Assembly (NCBI GenBank): GCA_002633005.1
Contig: NMRA01000112.1
Span: forward strand, 327,195 to 389,194
Length of the DNA: 62,000 bases
Direction of reading: 5' to 3'
From: Phoronis australis
Taxonomy: Eukaryota > Phoronida > Phoronidae
Part shown: piece by piece, positions 11,228 through 22,201 of the stretch
How the letters are laid out: each line of letters opens with the position of its first letter
How positions within the stretch are numbered: position 1 is the stretch's first letter
The notes under the pieces: model-generated
The model's input: only the letters and a program-made list of their open reading frames with translations
Told to the model about the DNA's origin: nothing
Database searches by the model: none
Program-made: the position numbers and the translations under genes

Positions 11228-11965
11228 TTTGTAACAAGAAGTTGACATTGCGTGAGTTAAATGGCTGGTCTTTCGAGTCCTACCTGGGTATTAAATCTTA
11301 GAAATGTGTCAATAATTAACAACAGAAACGTAGAAAAATACATTAGAGATCAAGTCAAAGTACCAAATAGTTGTTTGACGAAAGAGTATAACTTTTTTCG
11401 GAAAACTAGTTTCGAAACATGAAAATAAATATGGCCAAGTTGCGGCAATCGTGTCACGAATTAGGTATATGCTGAATGCAGGGTTACGTTTCTTCCTGTG
11501 AACTCGATAAAAAGGCTTTCTATACGAACCAGGTCATCGTAGTTTTGACGAGTTGAAGATATGTTTGACAGTGGTGGTGCCTCGTCACATTTTGCTGTCA
11601 TGTGCAAGACACATCTGGTTTAATTTGTTAATCAAGAATATTAATATTTAGCATACCCTAGGTCCTGGTAGTGAGTTAGGGACTATCGGGACTAACAGTG
11701 GATTTGTCATTTATCTGCATCATTGACTGATGTTATTAAAATTATTTTATTGAAATAAAAAATCAGGTTGGTAATTGAAAATTATTTGACCATCAATTCT
11801 GCTTTCTTAGTTTTAATAATTCTTACATCTGTATCACGTGTTAGGTTTCAAATATCGATTTGGACCAAGTTGAACTTCACACCTAGTTATCATGTTCCTT
11901 CAGGGGCCTCGTTCTTCCGAGGGGGGAAGGTGCCTGTGCCTTCTGAGAGGGGAATATTTTCACCG
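11228..11965 (+). repeat. Family F long repeat, copy 1 (5' part)
   Basis: Opens with GAAGTTGACATTGCGTGAG and continues with GAGTTAAATGGCTGGTCTTT, a run to TTTTTCGGAAAACTAG and GAATGCAGGGTTACGTTTC. It aligns with 38400-39390 and 55400-56160. It lacks the 200-bp insertion seen in copy 2 and stops after TCTGAGAGGGGAAT. It runs up to the LINE at 12.1 kb. There is no intact ORF; the family is non-autonomous or represents an untranslated part of a larger element. Confidence 0.8.
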
Positions 11966-12139
11966 AGTTACTTCAGCCTAGTTGCTTTCAATTGTAAGTT
12001 GACGTCAGAGATCACTTTTATTTGAATTTGTGGCGAACAATATTGCAAAACTACCTTACATTTCTTTGAATTTGTTGTTTGCTCATGCGTTTTTCAAAGC
12101 ACTTCGGCTATGGCCCTAACCGCGTAATAATATTTGTGG

Positions 12140-13620
12140 ACGCTTTTGTAGTTCATTCAGTTCGTTATAAAAATTATTTCTCAACATATCTCTGAGAACC
12201 TCTCGTCACAAAACCTCATCTATCATTGCCAAGTTGGATTCATGCCTGGTAACAGCACTGTGACGCAACTTACAGAAATTGTACAAGAAATCCAACTCCA
12301 ATTTGAGCAAGGGTAAAACGTGAAATCCGTATTTTTAGACATTGCGTCAGCTTTTGATGTCCTTCCCATGATTTTCGTCTACATATGAATTACAATCTTA
12401 TGGTTTCTCAAGCACTCTCCTCCTACTTTTTTAAAAAATCATGTCTGAAATGTCGAACTTACAAAGTTCGGATTACGGGTGTCTTCTAACCCTCGTCAAC
12501 ACCAAGTTTCGTAAATGCTGGAGTACCACAGGGTAGCTTACAAGGCCCTTTACTTTTTACTGTACACCAATGATCACCCAGACACAACAAACTCTAGAAC
12601 ATTCTTATATGCTGATGACACTGCAATTTTCTACTCATTCTCATAAAAGCACCCGTACAACTCCTTGCAATTACAAACTGACCCAAACAAACTCTATGAT
12701 TGATCTCACAAATGGAAGACGAAAATTAAACCTGAAAAAGTGTTGGTGTTATATTTTCTAATAACACTCATTTCTGGAAACAAATCCAATGCTAGATCTA
12801 TGACTCAATGGGGAAGTTATTACCAAAAAGCACACACATAAACACCTCAGCTTACTATTAGACCATAAGATTACATTTGCTCCTCACAGTCGCGAACACG
12901 TTCATAAAGTACAAAAATTAATCAGTCCAATTAGAATCGTCTCGCGTCATCTCAACTCCATGCGTTTTAAAATTCTGTTCAATTTTTTTTGTACTTTCCA
13001 GGGGCGGATCCAGGATTTTGAGTTGGGGGGGGGGGCAGGGCAGAGTATTAGCCAGGATTTTGGCCGTCAGACATTCGCACCCCCCCAACTGCCAAATGGA
13101 ATTTAGAATTTTAGGGGGAGCCATGGCCCCCTTGCCCCCCCTCTAAATCCGCCAGTGCTTCCACATCTAGATTACTGTGACATAATCTACCAAATAGCAA
13201 ACGCAGGTATACTTCAGCTTTAGCCATAACAGGTCTGGATCACACATGTACAAATGATTCATTACAATCAAGGTTCTAAATAGTCTCAACTGGAACAAAC
13301 TAGCAACCTGTCATGAACTTCACCTGTCCATGTATACATTCAAAGTGTTAAAGAATATGAACAAGTGTTCAAACAAAATCCTCTTCGAGTCCTACAAAAG
13401 ACTAGTTAACACAACACCAGCGCTTATACCACGTGCCTCTGTATCAACTGGGTTCACTTTAGTTGAAACCTGACGCCACTGTCCTGATTCAGTCTTTTAC
13501 TGGATTTGTCCAACTCGTTGCGCCACTAATGGTTTGAACTGCTTTTCTGTCTGTAAATCCAACACAACACGCCCATGCCGTAGATTTGGAGATGTCGTTT
13601 TTTCAGTGAAATGACCTTGG
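12140..13620 (+). pseudogene. Decayed non-LTR retrotransposon (LINE) reverse transcriptase
   Basis: Translated pieces in several frames give the order of a non-LTR RT. QVGFMPGNST lies near 12231-12260, followed by FLDIASAFDV (motif A, with its catalytic aspartate), GVPQGSLQGPLLF (motif B, 12517-12558), LYADDTAIF (motif C with the DD pair, 12601-12635) and, after the MITE, PHLDYCDIIY (13161-13190). The arrangement is like L2/CR1/Jockey-type elements; the clade is not resolved. There are many stops and frameshifts, so it is dead. The 5' endonuclease part is absent. A hAT-like MITE at 12999-13157 interrupts the thumb region and is therefore younger. Confidence 0.85.
12999..13157 (-). mobile_element. 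hAT-like MITE (M1 family), copy 2, inserted in the LINE
   Basis: Ends CAGGGGCGGATCCAGG and CTAAATCCGCCAGTG. Interior as in 10441 and 20581 but in the opposite orientation. The LINE reading frame resumes on the other side (KILFNFFCTF before, PHLDYC after). CTTTCCA on the left and CTTCCAC on the right are an imperfect target-site duplication. Confidence 0.75.
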
Positions 13621-13895
13621 TCTTGATTTTTGACGAATCGACTCTCCTAATTGCAAAAAGAAACAAGCAAAAGACAACCGACTCGTTGGTCATACAGGTC
13701 AGCGCTTGCTCTATGTTCAGATCAAGTCGAGCTTGTGTAGAGTGGGTCGAGGGGTTGTGGGTTATGGGGTGTGGGGGCCGAAGGGGTTTTAGAACAATCT
13801 GTTTTTAAGAGCTATATACTCCTTCACTAACATGAAAACTCAACTTACTCCCCTATTACTCGCAACTTACTTTTTTCCTGCATCCGTTGTTCCAG
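13158..13895. other. LINE tail, then no recognised feature
   Basis: The LINE homology fades at about 13620. From there to 13895 I see only a short frame that leads into the possible exon at 13896. Confidence 0.5.
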
Positions 13896-13976
13896 TCGTG
13901 GCTGGTGTGGTGATTGCTGCAGTAGTTTCTGGCTGTACAGTCTACTGGCTGTACACGAAGAGAACTACCATAGCAA
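13896..13976 (+). CDS. Possible transmembrane exon of a receptor-like gene
   Basis: An 81-base candidate exon. It is preceded by a pyrimidine-rich acceptor (CTTACTTTTTTCCTGCATCC then TTGTTCCAG) and followed by the donor AGCAA/GTAATA. In the open frame it encodes VVAGVVIAAVVSGCTVYW then LYTKRTT: one hydrophobic membrane span followed by basic stop-transfer residues. Both ends are in phase 1, as is usual for transmembrane exons of modular receptors. I do not recognise the gene. I cannot place neighbouring exons with confidence; the exon-like stretch at 16928 is not in compatible phase for direct joining. Chance hydrophobic frames do occur, so this is a hypothesis. Confidence 0.3.
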
Positions 13977-16182
13977 GTAATATTGGACTGAAACACCAAC
14001 TGATATTTCCAGTTTTTGTTCAAGGTACTTTCATCGATTTAGGACACAAAATGATTATTGTCGATTGCGTACCTTTGTTGCGTCTTTGTTGGATATAACA
14101 ATACAGATCGCCTGAATATTGTACATTGGGCGCACATCAGCCGGTTACCGATAATTGCTTTTCATTGTCTTTATTATAAGAAGAAAACAACGAATGCACA
14201 AATCTACAGATCTCTGTGCGATCAGCTTGCGACCTTCCCATGAGAGCATATTCAGTCTTTTTTTGCGGGGATCGTGTCAATCGTGTTTAGGAATGACTGC
14301 AATGCTCGAAGTGTCAAAAATTGTAACAGGGAACTGGAAGTTGTGTATATGTAATATCCATATGAAACAGTGCTCTGTCAAGAGGGACTAGATAAATCCG
14401 TTATAAAGGCATCTTGGTCTTAATTCGGTTGTCAGGTTGGACTGAGGCAGCCATTTGTGTTTTTTCTTGCATAGCCATAGGTCAAGGGTCTTTTGATCGA
14501 TCTTTCTTAAGCGTGTATTTAAGTGTATGAGTCGATCTCGCCAATGACTATGTCACTGTGCATTTCGTTTTACTAATGTCCTTTTATTGATTGGCTATTC
14601 CTGGCTTCATTGATCCTTTTCCCTTTTTGTAGGCCGCAATTTTTACCTATCTAACATAAGTTTACACAAGTAACTCGAGATCTATTGTTTACGGTGGAGA
14701 TCCCACGCAACGTGGCGCCTAGACGACCAATTACGCTTTACAGGACCATAGCTCTGTCAATACATGTACAGCTGTATAACGGCAAATGGACTAAACGGAA
14801 AGCTGATTTTTGTGATGGAAGGTGTGTTTATAGGCCTGTTCACGTGGCTTTTGAGGAAATTTTGCGCAATATTTTGCGTAATCGGGATTGTAAAAATATC
14901 GCACAAACGCAAACATACCACAATCCCGGTTACACCAAATTTTGCAGACAAGGCTACGGACACCGTGCCGAGACAGTTGTTTACACAAGCTTGATGATAA
15001 ATTACTCATCGCATACTTGACACAAATCGGAAAATTGACAACACGTTTATCGCTTTGCGCGCATGGCACAAGAATTTCCACCTTATTTCCAAAAAGTCTC
15101 GAAATCACTGTTGTCTCGCTATATAAATTTGGTTTATCTGAAAATGTGGTCTGTCGTAGTTACTCATCGGCTTGTGGCGGGAGGCCGTTAGTGAATGGCC
15201 ACATGGGCGGGGCACCATAGGGGGCTTGGGGAGCTATAGCCCCCATTTTTTCAATGCTGCGCCGCCCATGGGCCAGCCGTCTGAGAGGAAGAAAAATGGA
15301 CGAGCTTTCGGTAGAATCAGGAACGAGCTTGAGATAACTAGACAAAATTCAGTTCTGTTCAATCCGTTGATGAGTCACAAGACCTTGTAAATAGTTGCAT
15401 TCGTGTCAGGGGCGTATTCTTTTCCTTCCAGTTGCTGTGGTGTGTGATCATAATCCCATTTGTTTGTCTTGTGATCGGCGTTAGGGGCACGCCCGGGAGA
15501 GCTCACAAGGTAGCTTGCTGAGTGGATGCAGGTACTGGAAGCCGGGCCTGAATCCGGAGGGGGGGGGGGTCACTTACAGACCCACGTACATGTATACCGC
15601 AAAATTGTTGAGAGACCTCTATTGCGGTTCCATGTCTACTTATTCCCGTCCCCTTTCGCGGGGGTAGATTTTTCGGGGTCGATCATCTTTGTTTTCACTA
15701 GGGGAACTTGTCAAGTGAAAATTTACTACCGCTACCTGTGACGCGCATTGTCGTAGATAATATGCCGAAACACTTACCTTGACTCGACCCAAGTTAAAAA
15801 AATAACCATGTACCTACCCAGAGAGGCGCTGGAGAGCTGAAAGAATACTGAAATTCATACTTTGTAATTCTGTCGATATAAAATTTAAAGTAATTCGTTT
15901 AGTCACTATTTATTCAAGCAGCCAATTTCTCATAAGATTCATCAGTTGCAACAAAATGCCAAAACCAAAGACGTTCACACACCGTTGTGCCCTGTCAGTG
16001 ATTAAAAGTCACAGATTTGAGAGTGTAAAGTAGTGTAAAAGTATAAAAATAAAATGATTTCCACCACAAAGAGACCCAAATGTAATTAGATAAAAATCAC
16101 AACTGATTTTGTTGTTTTATAGCTCTTGTCAATTTGATAACTTCAAAAAGAGGATGGATACTTTTGAGCGTTCAGTAACACT
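13977..16182. other. No gene recognised; two small inverted repeats
   Basis: 14878-14934 holds GTAATCGGGATTGT and the mirrored ACAATCCCGGTTAC around a loop of about 30 bases. 15195-15275 holds a GC-rich inverted pair (TGGCCACATGGGCGGGGCA and TGCGCCGCCCATGGGCCA) with TAGGGGGCTTGGGGAGCTAT inside, probably a MITE remnant. Overlapping frames on both strands at 14685-15108 come from this structure and are not credible genes. Confidence 0.5.
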
Positions 16183-16320
16183 AGTGCCTCGATAGAAAAG
16201 CGAGGTATCACAAGACTTCGATCGCAAGATCACGCGAGCAAAACGCAAGAACATACATGTACTAGCCTGTACTATCCAAAATAGCAGCCACTGATTGGTT
16301 GGTGTTGAATCATTGGGTTG
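16183..16320. repeat. Diverged local repeat, unit 1
   Basis: Segments AGCGAGGTATCACAAGAC, ATCACGCGAGC and AAAATAGCAGCCACTGAT recur in order at 16643-16790. CpG-rich and non-coding. Confidence 0.45.
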
Positions 16321-16642
16321 AAATAACGAATTTTGAGATTGAATTCACCTGTTTCCGTTGCATAAGAGAAGGCTTCTTGTCGCGACTGAGTGCAAGCCAG
16401 TGTATTGCCGTCTGTTCACCACTGCCCTTGCTGGTGTTGGTAAGGTTTGCGAAGTAAGTGAGGTTCACAAGTCAGGTCACTGACAGTCAAGGGTCTGTGC
16501 TGTGCACTCTAGCGACCGAACTATGTGGAGTGATCTACTTTTACTCGGGCCCTTTTCGCAGGCTTTGAGGTTCAATATGAGTAAGATAAGACGCGCTAGT
16601 GATAGCTTACGTAATAAATGTGCTAGAGTGCGTTCCGTAGAC

Positions 16643-16790
16643 CAAGTTTCTTGCTAGAAAATCGATGTAGCACAAGACCATGCAACGTCACGCGAGCGGA
16701 GGGCGAGGATTTCGCGAGCGTGCTCGGGATTTTATTAGTAGTGCGCCTTTAGTAAAATGGCGGCCACTGATGTGATTAGACGATATGGTT
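16643..16790. repeat. Diverged local repeat, unit 2
   Basis: Matches unit 1 through ATCGATGTAGCACAAGACC, GTCACGCGAGC and AAAATGGCGGCCACTGATG. The last segment also contains a YY1-type ATGGCGGC core. It lies 140 bases upstream of the exon-like stretch at 16928, so a promoter-like role is possible but unproven. Confidence 0.4.
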
Positions 16791-16927
16791 GCGATGTTGA
16801 CATATAGGGCAGAATTCACTGTTTGCTCCATAATGAAGATTTATCTCCGCAACTTTAGCAACGTCGCCTTTCACCTATGTCATTCCGTTGCTTTTATTTT
16901 GTTCTTATAATATGATACTCCTTCCAG

Positions 16928-17571
16928 AAATATGTGTCTGAACGACGAAAACTGATTGAAAACAGCGTCAAGACATCAGTCCATGTTGACCACGACGAAC
17001 AAAACATAGACTCCAGAAACATTCGGAAGAGGAAACGGAACTGATAGACCAAGACAATTATGTGCACGAGCACGTGGAACTGGGCATTGTTGGCTCTACA
17101 GCGCAAGTGCGAGTTAGGGTAGTTGCTGATCGACTGGTTCCCAGTATACACGTGGCAGCAAGCGCCCCAAAAAGTCCACAGTTACCGTTACAAAGGTGAC
17201 TGAGATTGACATGAATGCTCTTCCGGAGACACGTGCTTTATTCTATAAAATACAAAATTCCCCAGGCATTGCTCGACGAATGGTGAACAATGCAACGTCT
17301 GTGTCAAACAATGAACAAACAGTAGACGGTCGCGATGTTTATAGAATATACAACGTCCTTTCACGAATACAAGAGGAGGCTGAACAGTTGACTTATTTAA
17401 GTGCGTCCCTCTAAGGTCGTAGTACCAGGAACAATGAACGGAGAAATGTTTTCGAATGCAAATTTGGAACTGCCTAAATGGACGGAAGTGTCGGGTTCGG
17501 TAGTTGGTTCCGATGATGATGACCACGGCAGTTCTACGTCTAATGCCGGTAGCTTATTGTATTAGATAACT
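16928..17571 (+). pseudogene. Exon-like stretch with broken frames, function unknown
   Basis: Follows a strong acceptor (pyrimidine-rich tract then CTTCCAG at 16921-16927). Reading on, protein-like segments lie in alternating frames: KYVSERRKLIENSVKTSV, then ELIDQDNYVHEHVELGIVG, then EIDMNALPETRALFYKI with RDVYRIYNVLSRIQEE, then MNGEMFSNANLELPKW up to SLLY and a TAG stop at about 17565. At least three frame changes separate them. The composition (charged, soluble, Ser/Asp-rich end) resembles a cytoplasmic tail. Either this is a decayed last exon or the sequence contains indel errors. I do not recognise the family. Confidence 0.35.
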
Positions 17572-18522
17572 ATCTTGGTGTTAGTTCTTAGCCGTGCACG
17601 TATGTGAGTATTATTTGTTACTATAGAGACCCGTTTATTCCTCGTGCACTACCCTCTCCCTTGACGGACTTAATTGGACCAACAGGCCACCAGACAAAAA
17701 CAAAACAAATCTCCGAGAGCTCATGGGACAGAGTAATGGGTCGAAATCACGAACGGAAGTTTTCTACAATCACGCATGCGTGACAAGCGCTTCCATTCAC
17801 GGGAGGGCATTCTCAGTTGATCGAATTATGACTTTGGCAAAACTTGCCTCGTGAACACTTACGGCCAACAACATACATGTACGCCAAAGCTCACTTCTTT
17901 ACAGTACCTGATATTTCAATTGTTTTTCATGTTATTTAGATCAATAAGATGTCTTAAAAATGCAAAGTTATTCAGTACACATAAAGTAATTACGAAACAT
18001 GGTTACAGAATAGCGATTGGTTATGTTTTCTTTGTTACTTCAGGGGTTCTATTTTTACAATTCATATTTAAGAAATGAGAATTTGTGCTAAGTTCATCAT
18101 GTTATATACCCGTTATTACTTCAATAAATTATTAAAGTGAAATAATAATAGTAGTCAACTGTTTTATATCAACGACATCTTAAATGAGAACTACAGCATG
18201 TATCTCACTACCTTAGGCATGGAAATATGAATTAAAGTGCAGTATTTTACGAAAAAGCTTATTCATCGACTTTGTATCCTGGACAATTTGAAGTTTTGAA
18301 AACGTTTCTGTAATAAAAGATTTACCGTCTCTCAACGCGTATTTTCTGTGGGTTATTTTTCACTTATACGAAACGCGATTTTGACAATTTCAACCAAAAC
18401 TTGCTCTGTAACCTGCTCGTGATTAATTAGAATCACCCTGATAGATTGCGCGTCCTCACTGCATCGCAAACACGGGCCACGTGGCTAGATGTGGTTAGTC
18501 TTTACCCCAAACCTAAATCGTT
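17572..18522. other. No recognised feature
   Basis: Non-coding as far as I can see; AT-rich from 17880 on. Confidence 0.55.
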
Positions 18523-18633
18523 ACCAGCGCTGTAGTGGTAAAATTAGAAGTAAGTAGGCGCCCAAAGCCCACCGTATCACCATGAGGACTTAACGTAACT
18601 TACGGTGAGCAGGCGCTACGTTCCCTGCGTGAC
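18523..18633. mobile_element. MITE family CAGYGCTGTAGTGGT, partial copy
   Basis: CAGCGCTGTAGTGGTAAAAT followed by TAAGTAGGCGCCCAAAGC, and later AACGTAACTTACG and AGGCGCTACGTTC, match the complete copy at 22873-23030. The right tip is degraded. Confidence 0.65.
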
Positions 18634-20580
18634 CGCTGGGGGTAGAGGACACGTAGGTATTGTTTAATTAAAGAGATTGGGAGGGTCTACCTGACTTCGT
18701 GAAGACTGACAGGGACAGGGTGGCCTACTACCTACAATTAGTTTCAACCCCGACGTGCGCGTCGTACCTCGGGTGACTGAGGTTGATGCGCAGCGGCCTC
18801 AAAGTTTTCAGTTACTCTGCAATTCAATCTTAATTGACTAGGATTTGATGAATGAATCGTGGTTGAATATTCCAACTTCATATTCTTTTAATGCAAATGC
18901 GTTCTTGTTTTCCGTGAAAAGACATGCGGGCAATTTCGCAATGCCATGCACATTGAAAATGAATCTAGACGGTGACCACCGTACTGGCCAGCTAGACGGT
19001 GGTCACTGTGTACATGAAATCCAAACAAAGGCGTTATTTTCGATGTAGGTGGATCTAATAACCGAAGTATCGTTTATTTTTGCTTTTAAAAGTATATAAG
19101 CTATTCCTGATTCTGAAAGCTTAGGTATTTTTGGAGCAGAGGACCTTCGGATCTTCGAAGCAGTGAACCTTTGGAATAGTGGACCTTCGGAGTAGTGAAC
19201 CTTTGAAATAGTGTGCTGTTCCCATTTACAGCTATGTAAGAAACTTCAGTAACGGGCAAAAATACAACCAGATAAACAATTTCGTCAAGTCTTTCTCCGA
19301 AAAAAACTTCATATTTCCATTCCGAGTATGATGTGAGACGTAATCCGATGACTCATTTGAGCATGCCTGATTTGAAATTTTGGCAAAAGGAAACACGAGA
19401 ACGTTCTCTAGCTGGACCACATTACATCCGAATTTGTGCCCTGCTCTTTGCGAGCAACCGACACATCATCGTCATTTCTGGTATTACAAGTTCGGTCTCA
19501 TCTAGGTAACATGGAGCTGAGAGCCATCGTGTATACTGAGATTTTCCTTCACCCTAATCAGTTAAGCTGCGTCAAAGGCCTTACCGAAAACTACAGTACC
19601 GACGTTTGCAAAATATCAAAGGTCCACCGTTCTAGAAATTCGAACCACCCCTCGCTCAATGCTGGCTACGGGCCTGACACTTCAGATTGAGAAATTGTAC
19701 AAGCCATTTTTTAATTGAGTGCACCTGCCCTCGTTGAGGTTAGACTTAAAAACTCTGGTTTAAACGAATGCCTAATGTTGTATTCAGGCAGTATGACCAG
19801 AATTCTTGAAGGAGGGGCGGAAGGCGAATGATAACCGAGAACGACAGGGAATTAGCAGAAAAGTTCGAAAGTTTATTAAAGGCATTCTGATCATAGCATT
19901 TTGCTACTCTAAAGGCCATTACCAGCAGAATTAACCGATTAACCGTCATGACGGGGAAAATGGTACTTGGCTGATTACTTTTGTACAGTACTGTTCGTGA
20001 AAATTGTTGCTTGTTCAGACTTTTAACTTCATAGACCATCAGTTGTTGAGAATAATTTGGCACAAGTAAATGGCATTAATGGATTTTCTCATGTTGTCAA
20101 TGTTAAAACATTGTTTTCCTTATTTACGAGGCCAGGAAATCATATTTCCTATTTTCATTGTTTACCACATACAAGTTGGCAAATCTTACATTTAATATTT
20201 CTGAAATTAAGAAAAAGTTCTTTTTAGATCCTACAAGTGTCCTACGTATTTCGTGACGTCCCCCTTTTACCTGCAAACCACGGCTGTAACCAAAACCAGA
20301 AATCTATGAGAAGTCTGTGATCAAAACTGTTTCCACTCCCGAAAGCAGTCAATATTGTAAGTAGTACCACGTGGGGTTACGTTAAGCCCTGTGGTGTAAA
20401 AGTGCGGCTGCTTAGAGTTGATAAATAACAACAGGAAGAAAAAAATCAACTCCTTCCACTGGCACGCATCCTCACCACACAACAAAATCACGTACCACGG
20501 AAAACCCTTACCGCTAAACTTGAACTCACACCAAGGCACAAATAACATAAATAATCTTAGTGTAAGTGACCGACGTACGC
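18634..20580. other. No recognised feature
   Basis: About 1.9 kb. A small inverted pair at 18969-19005 (GACGGTGACCACCGT and ACGGTGGTCACTGT) and repeated GGACCTTCGGA/GAACCTTTGGA words at 19140-19205 are the only structures I noticed. Confidence 0.5.
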
Positions 20581-20713
20581 CGTGGCGGACTTAGAGAGGG
20601 ACCAAGGGGGCCATCGCCCTCCCAAATTCTCCCATATTCCATTTGGCAGTTTGGGGGTGCGAATGTCTGACTGGCAAAATCCTGCCCCACTCAAAATCCT
20701 AGATCCGCCCCTC
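20581..20713. mobile_element. hAT-like MITE (M1 family), copy 3
   Basis: Left CGTGGCGGACTTAGAG, right CTAGATCCGCCCCTCG, with the family interior (CCATATTCCATTTGGCAGTT, GGGGGTGCGAATGTCTGAC). The 120-codon frame that crosses it is an artefact of the insertion. Confidence 0.75.
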
Positions 20714-21634
20714 GTACGTGACCTAGTTTCCGGTTACGTGTTGAGTTTCATTTGCACTTTTACTGTTCTGTGGGAGGAGTGTCTGAGTGGAGGGCAAGAG
20801 TTTTCGTGGGGTGCTTGGCAAGGGTGGCATCCGCCCCTGAATGAACAAGTTTTAGTATCACACATTGCAGTCTTCACTTTCAGCTCAATTGTTTTTCCTA
20901 CGTGCAGAATTCACAAAAATTTTAAAACTGTTACAACAGATTAACGCAAAAAGCAGGTGTCAGCGTACAACTCATGCATGTGTTATTTTGCGAAACAAGT
21001 TTTGAATCAATGCTCTTGATATTTTCTTGTCCTTTCTTCATTGGTTGAGAGGTAAGTATTTTCATGGCTTCGTTATCAGCGGTGTTTCAAGTCTCATAAA
21101 GACGACTGTATCCCACAGCGAATAGCCTCGTCCTCCGCCTTTATCTGAAACTCAATTAAGAATGTCAGTGATACAACGCGCACGTCATGTGTCCGAGTCA
21201 AAATTAGTGTTTTAACACCCTAAAGTTAGAGGGCTCGTCAACGTCATGCGAAGTTTCTTGGAAATAAAAATAAAAATCTGTCTGAGAACATTGAAATCCC
21301 GAAGACTCGAGAAAGTGTGTTTATTACAAGAAAGCATGTTATTTGGAACGCCAGTTTAATTTTCCACTCTCATTCCAGCAAAAGGGTCTTTTGCTTTGAT
21401 TGGGTTTCCCGCAAGTGGTTGACAAGGGCTGCACGACCGTAGACATAAAAACATAGCTAAAGCAACAGGACCACGCAACATTACGCTCGGTGAACGGCGA
21501 GTGTAAGGTGGTCCTCATTTTGGACTTGGAAATTTTGGAGATCTTGGGAGCTCCAACATTCTGCTCCACAAAACCTGAAAATGTGAACAATACACCGTCA
21601 AAAATGTTGCACAATGTCAACTAAAACTGATTCA
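20714..21634. other. No recognised feature
   Basis: Non-coding; no domain or repeat recognised. Confidence 0.55.
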
Positions 21635-22023
21635 TACGGTGGCTGTGAAACTTGAAGGACGGCACGGCAACTATTTTTCTCCGTTGCTAACTCTATCGAT
21701 AGACTTATTAACTCTATCGATAGACTTACTATCTCTATCGATAGAGTTACTAACTCTATCGATAGACTTACTATCTCTATCGATAGACTTACTAATTCTA
21801 TCGATAGACTAACTCAATCGATAGAGATAGTAAGTCTATCGATAGAGTTAATAATTCTATCGACAGAGTAAATAAGTCTATCGATAGAGTTATTAAGTCT
21901 ATCGATAGAGTTATTAAGTCTATCGATAGGGTTATTAAGTCTATCGATAGAGTTATTAAGTCTATGGATAGAGTTAACAACGGAGAAAAAATGTTGCCGT
22001 GCCGTCCTTTCACAACCACCGTA
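21635..22023. mobile_element. Complete MITE packed with TATCGATA palindromes
   Basis: A 389-bp element. Terminal inverted repeats begin TACGGTGG and end CCACCGTA and extend about 55 bp (GGACGGCACGGCAAC, TTTTCTCCGTTG). A perfect 6-bp target-site duplication GATTCA flanks it (21629-21634 and 22024-22029). The interior is about 14 units of roughly 20 bp centred on CTATCGATAG. Left-half units read AACTCTATCGATAGACTTA and right-half units are their mirror AAGTCTATCGATAGAGTTA, so the whole element is one long palindrome. Twelve units keep ATCGAT intact; two are altered (ATCGAC, ATGGAT). A repetitive 79-codon frame (TLSIDL repeats) is a by-product. The superfamily is not assigned. Confidence 0.9.
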
Positions 22024-22040
22024 GATTCAAAAGTCAAAAT

Positions 22041-22201
22041 CAGTGGCGGATTTAAGGGAGGGGGGTGGAGGACAAGGGGGCCACGGCCCCCTTAACATTC
22101 TCGCATATTCCATTAGACACTTCGGGGCTCTAATGTCTGACGGACAAAATCCTGGCTAATACTCTGCCCCCCCCTAACTCGAAATCCTGTGTCCGCCCCT
22201 G
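22041..22201. mobile_element. hAT-like MITE (M1 family), copy 4
   Basis: The best-preserved tips of the family: CAGTGGCGGATTTAAGG on the left and GTGTCCGCCCCTG on the right, the latter reading CAGGGGCGGACAC in reverse. Its left tip lies 11 bases past the target duplication of the TATCGATA element. Confidence 0.8.

Noticed and set aside
14685-15108. Overlapping frames on both strands, one with a hydrophobic stretch
   Set aside because: They overlap a hairpin, lack splice signals and contradict each other; no recognisable domain.
20582-20944. 120-codon plus-strand frame
   Set aside because: Runs through a hAT-like MITE and out into flanking DNA; no domain, and the equivalent frame is not kept in other MITE copies.
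21798-22037. Repetitive 79-codon minus-strand frame (TLSIDL repeats)
   Set aside because: It is the translation of the TATCGATA array inside a MITE; period and composition come from the DNA repeat, not protein selection.
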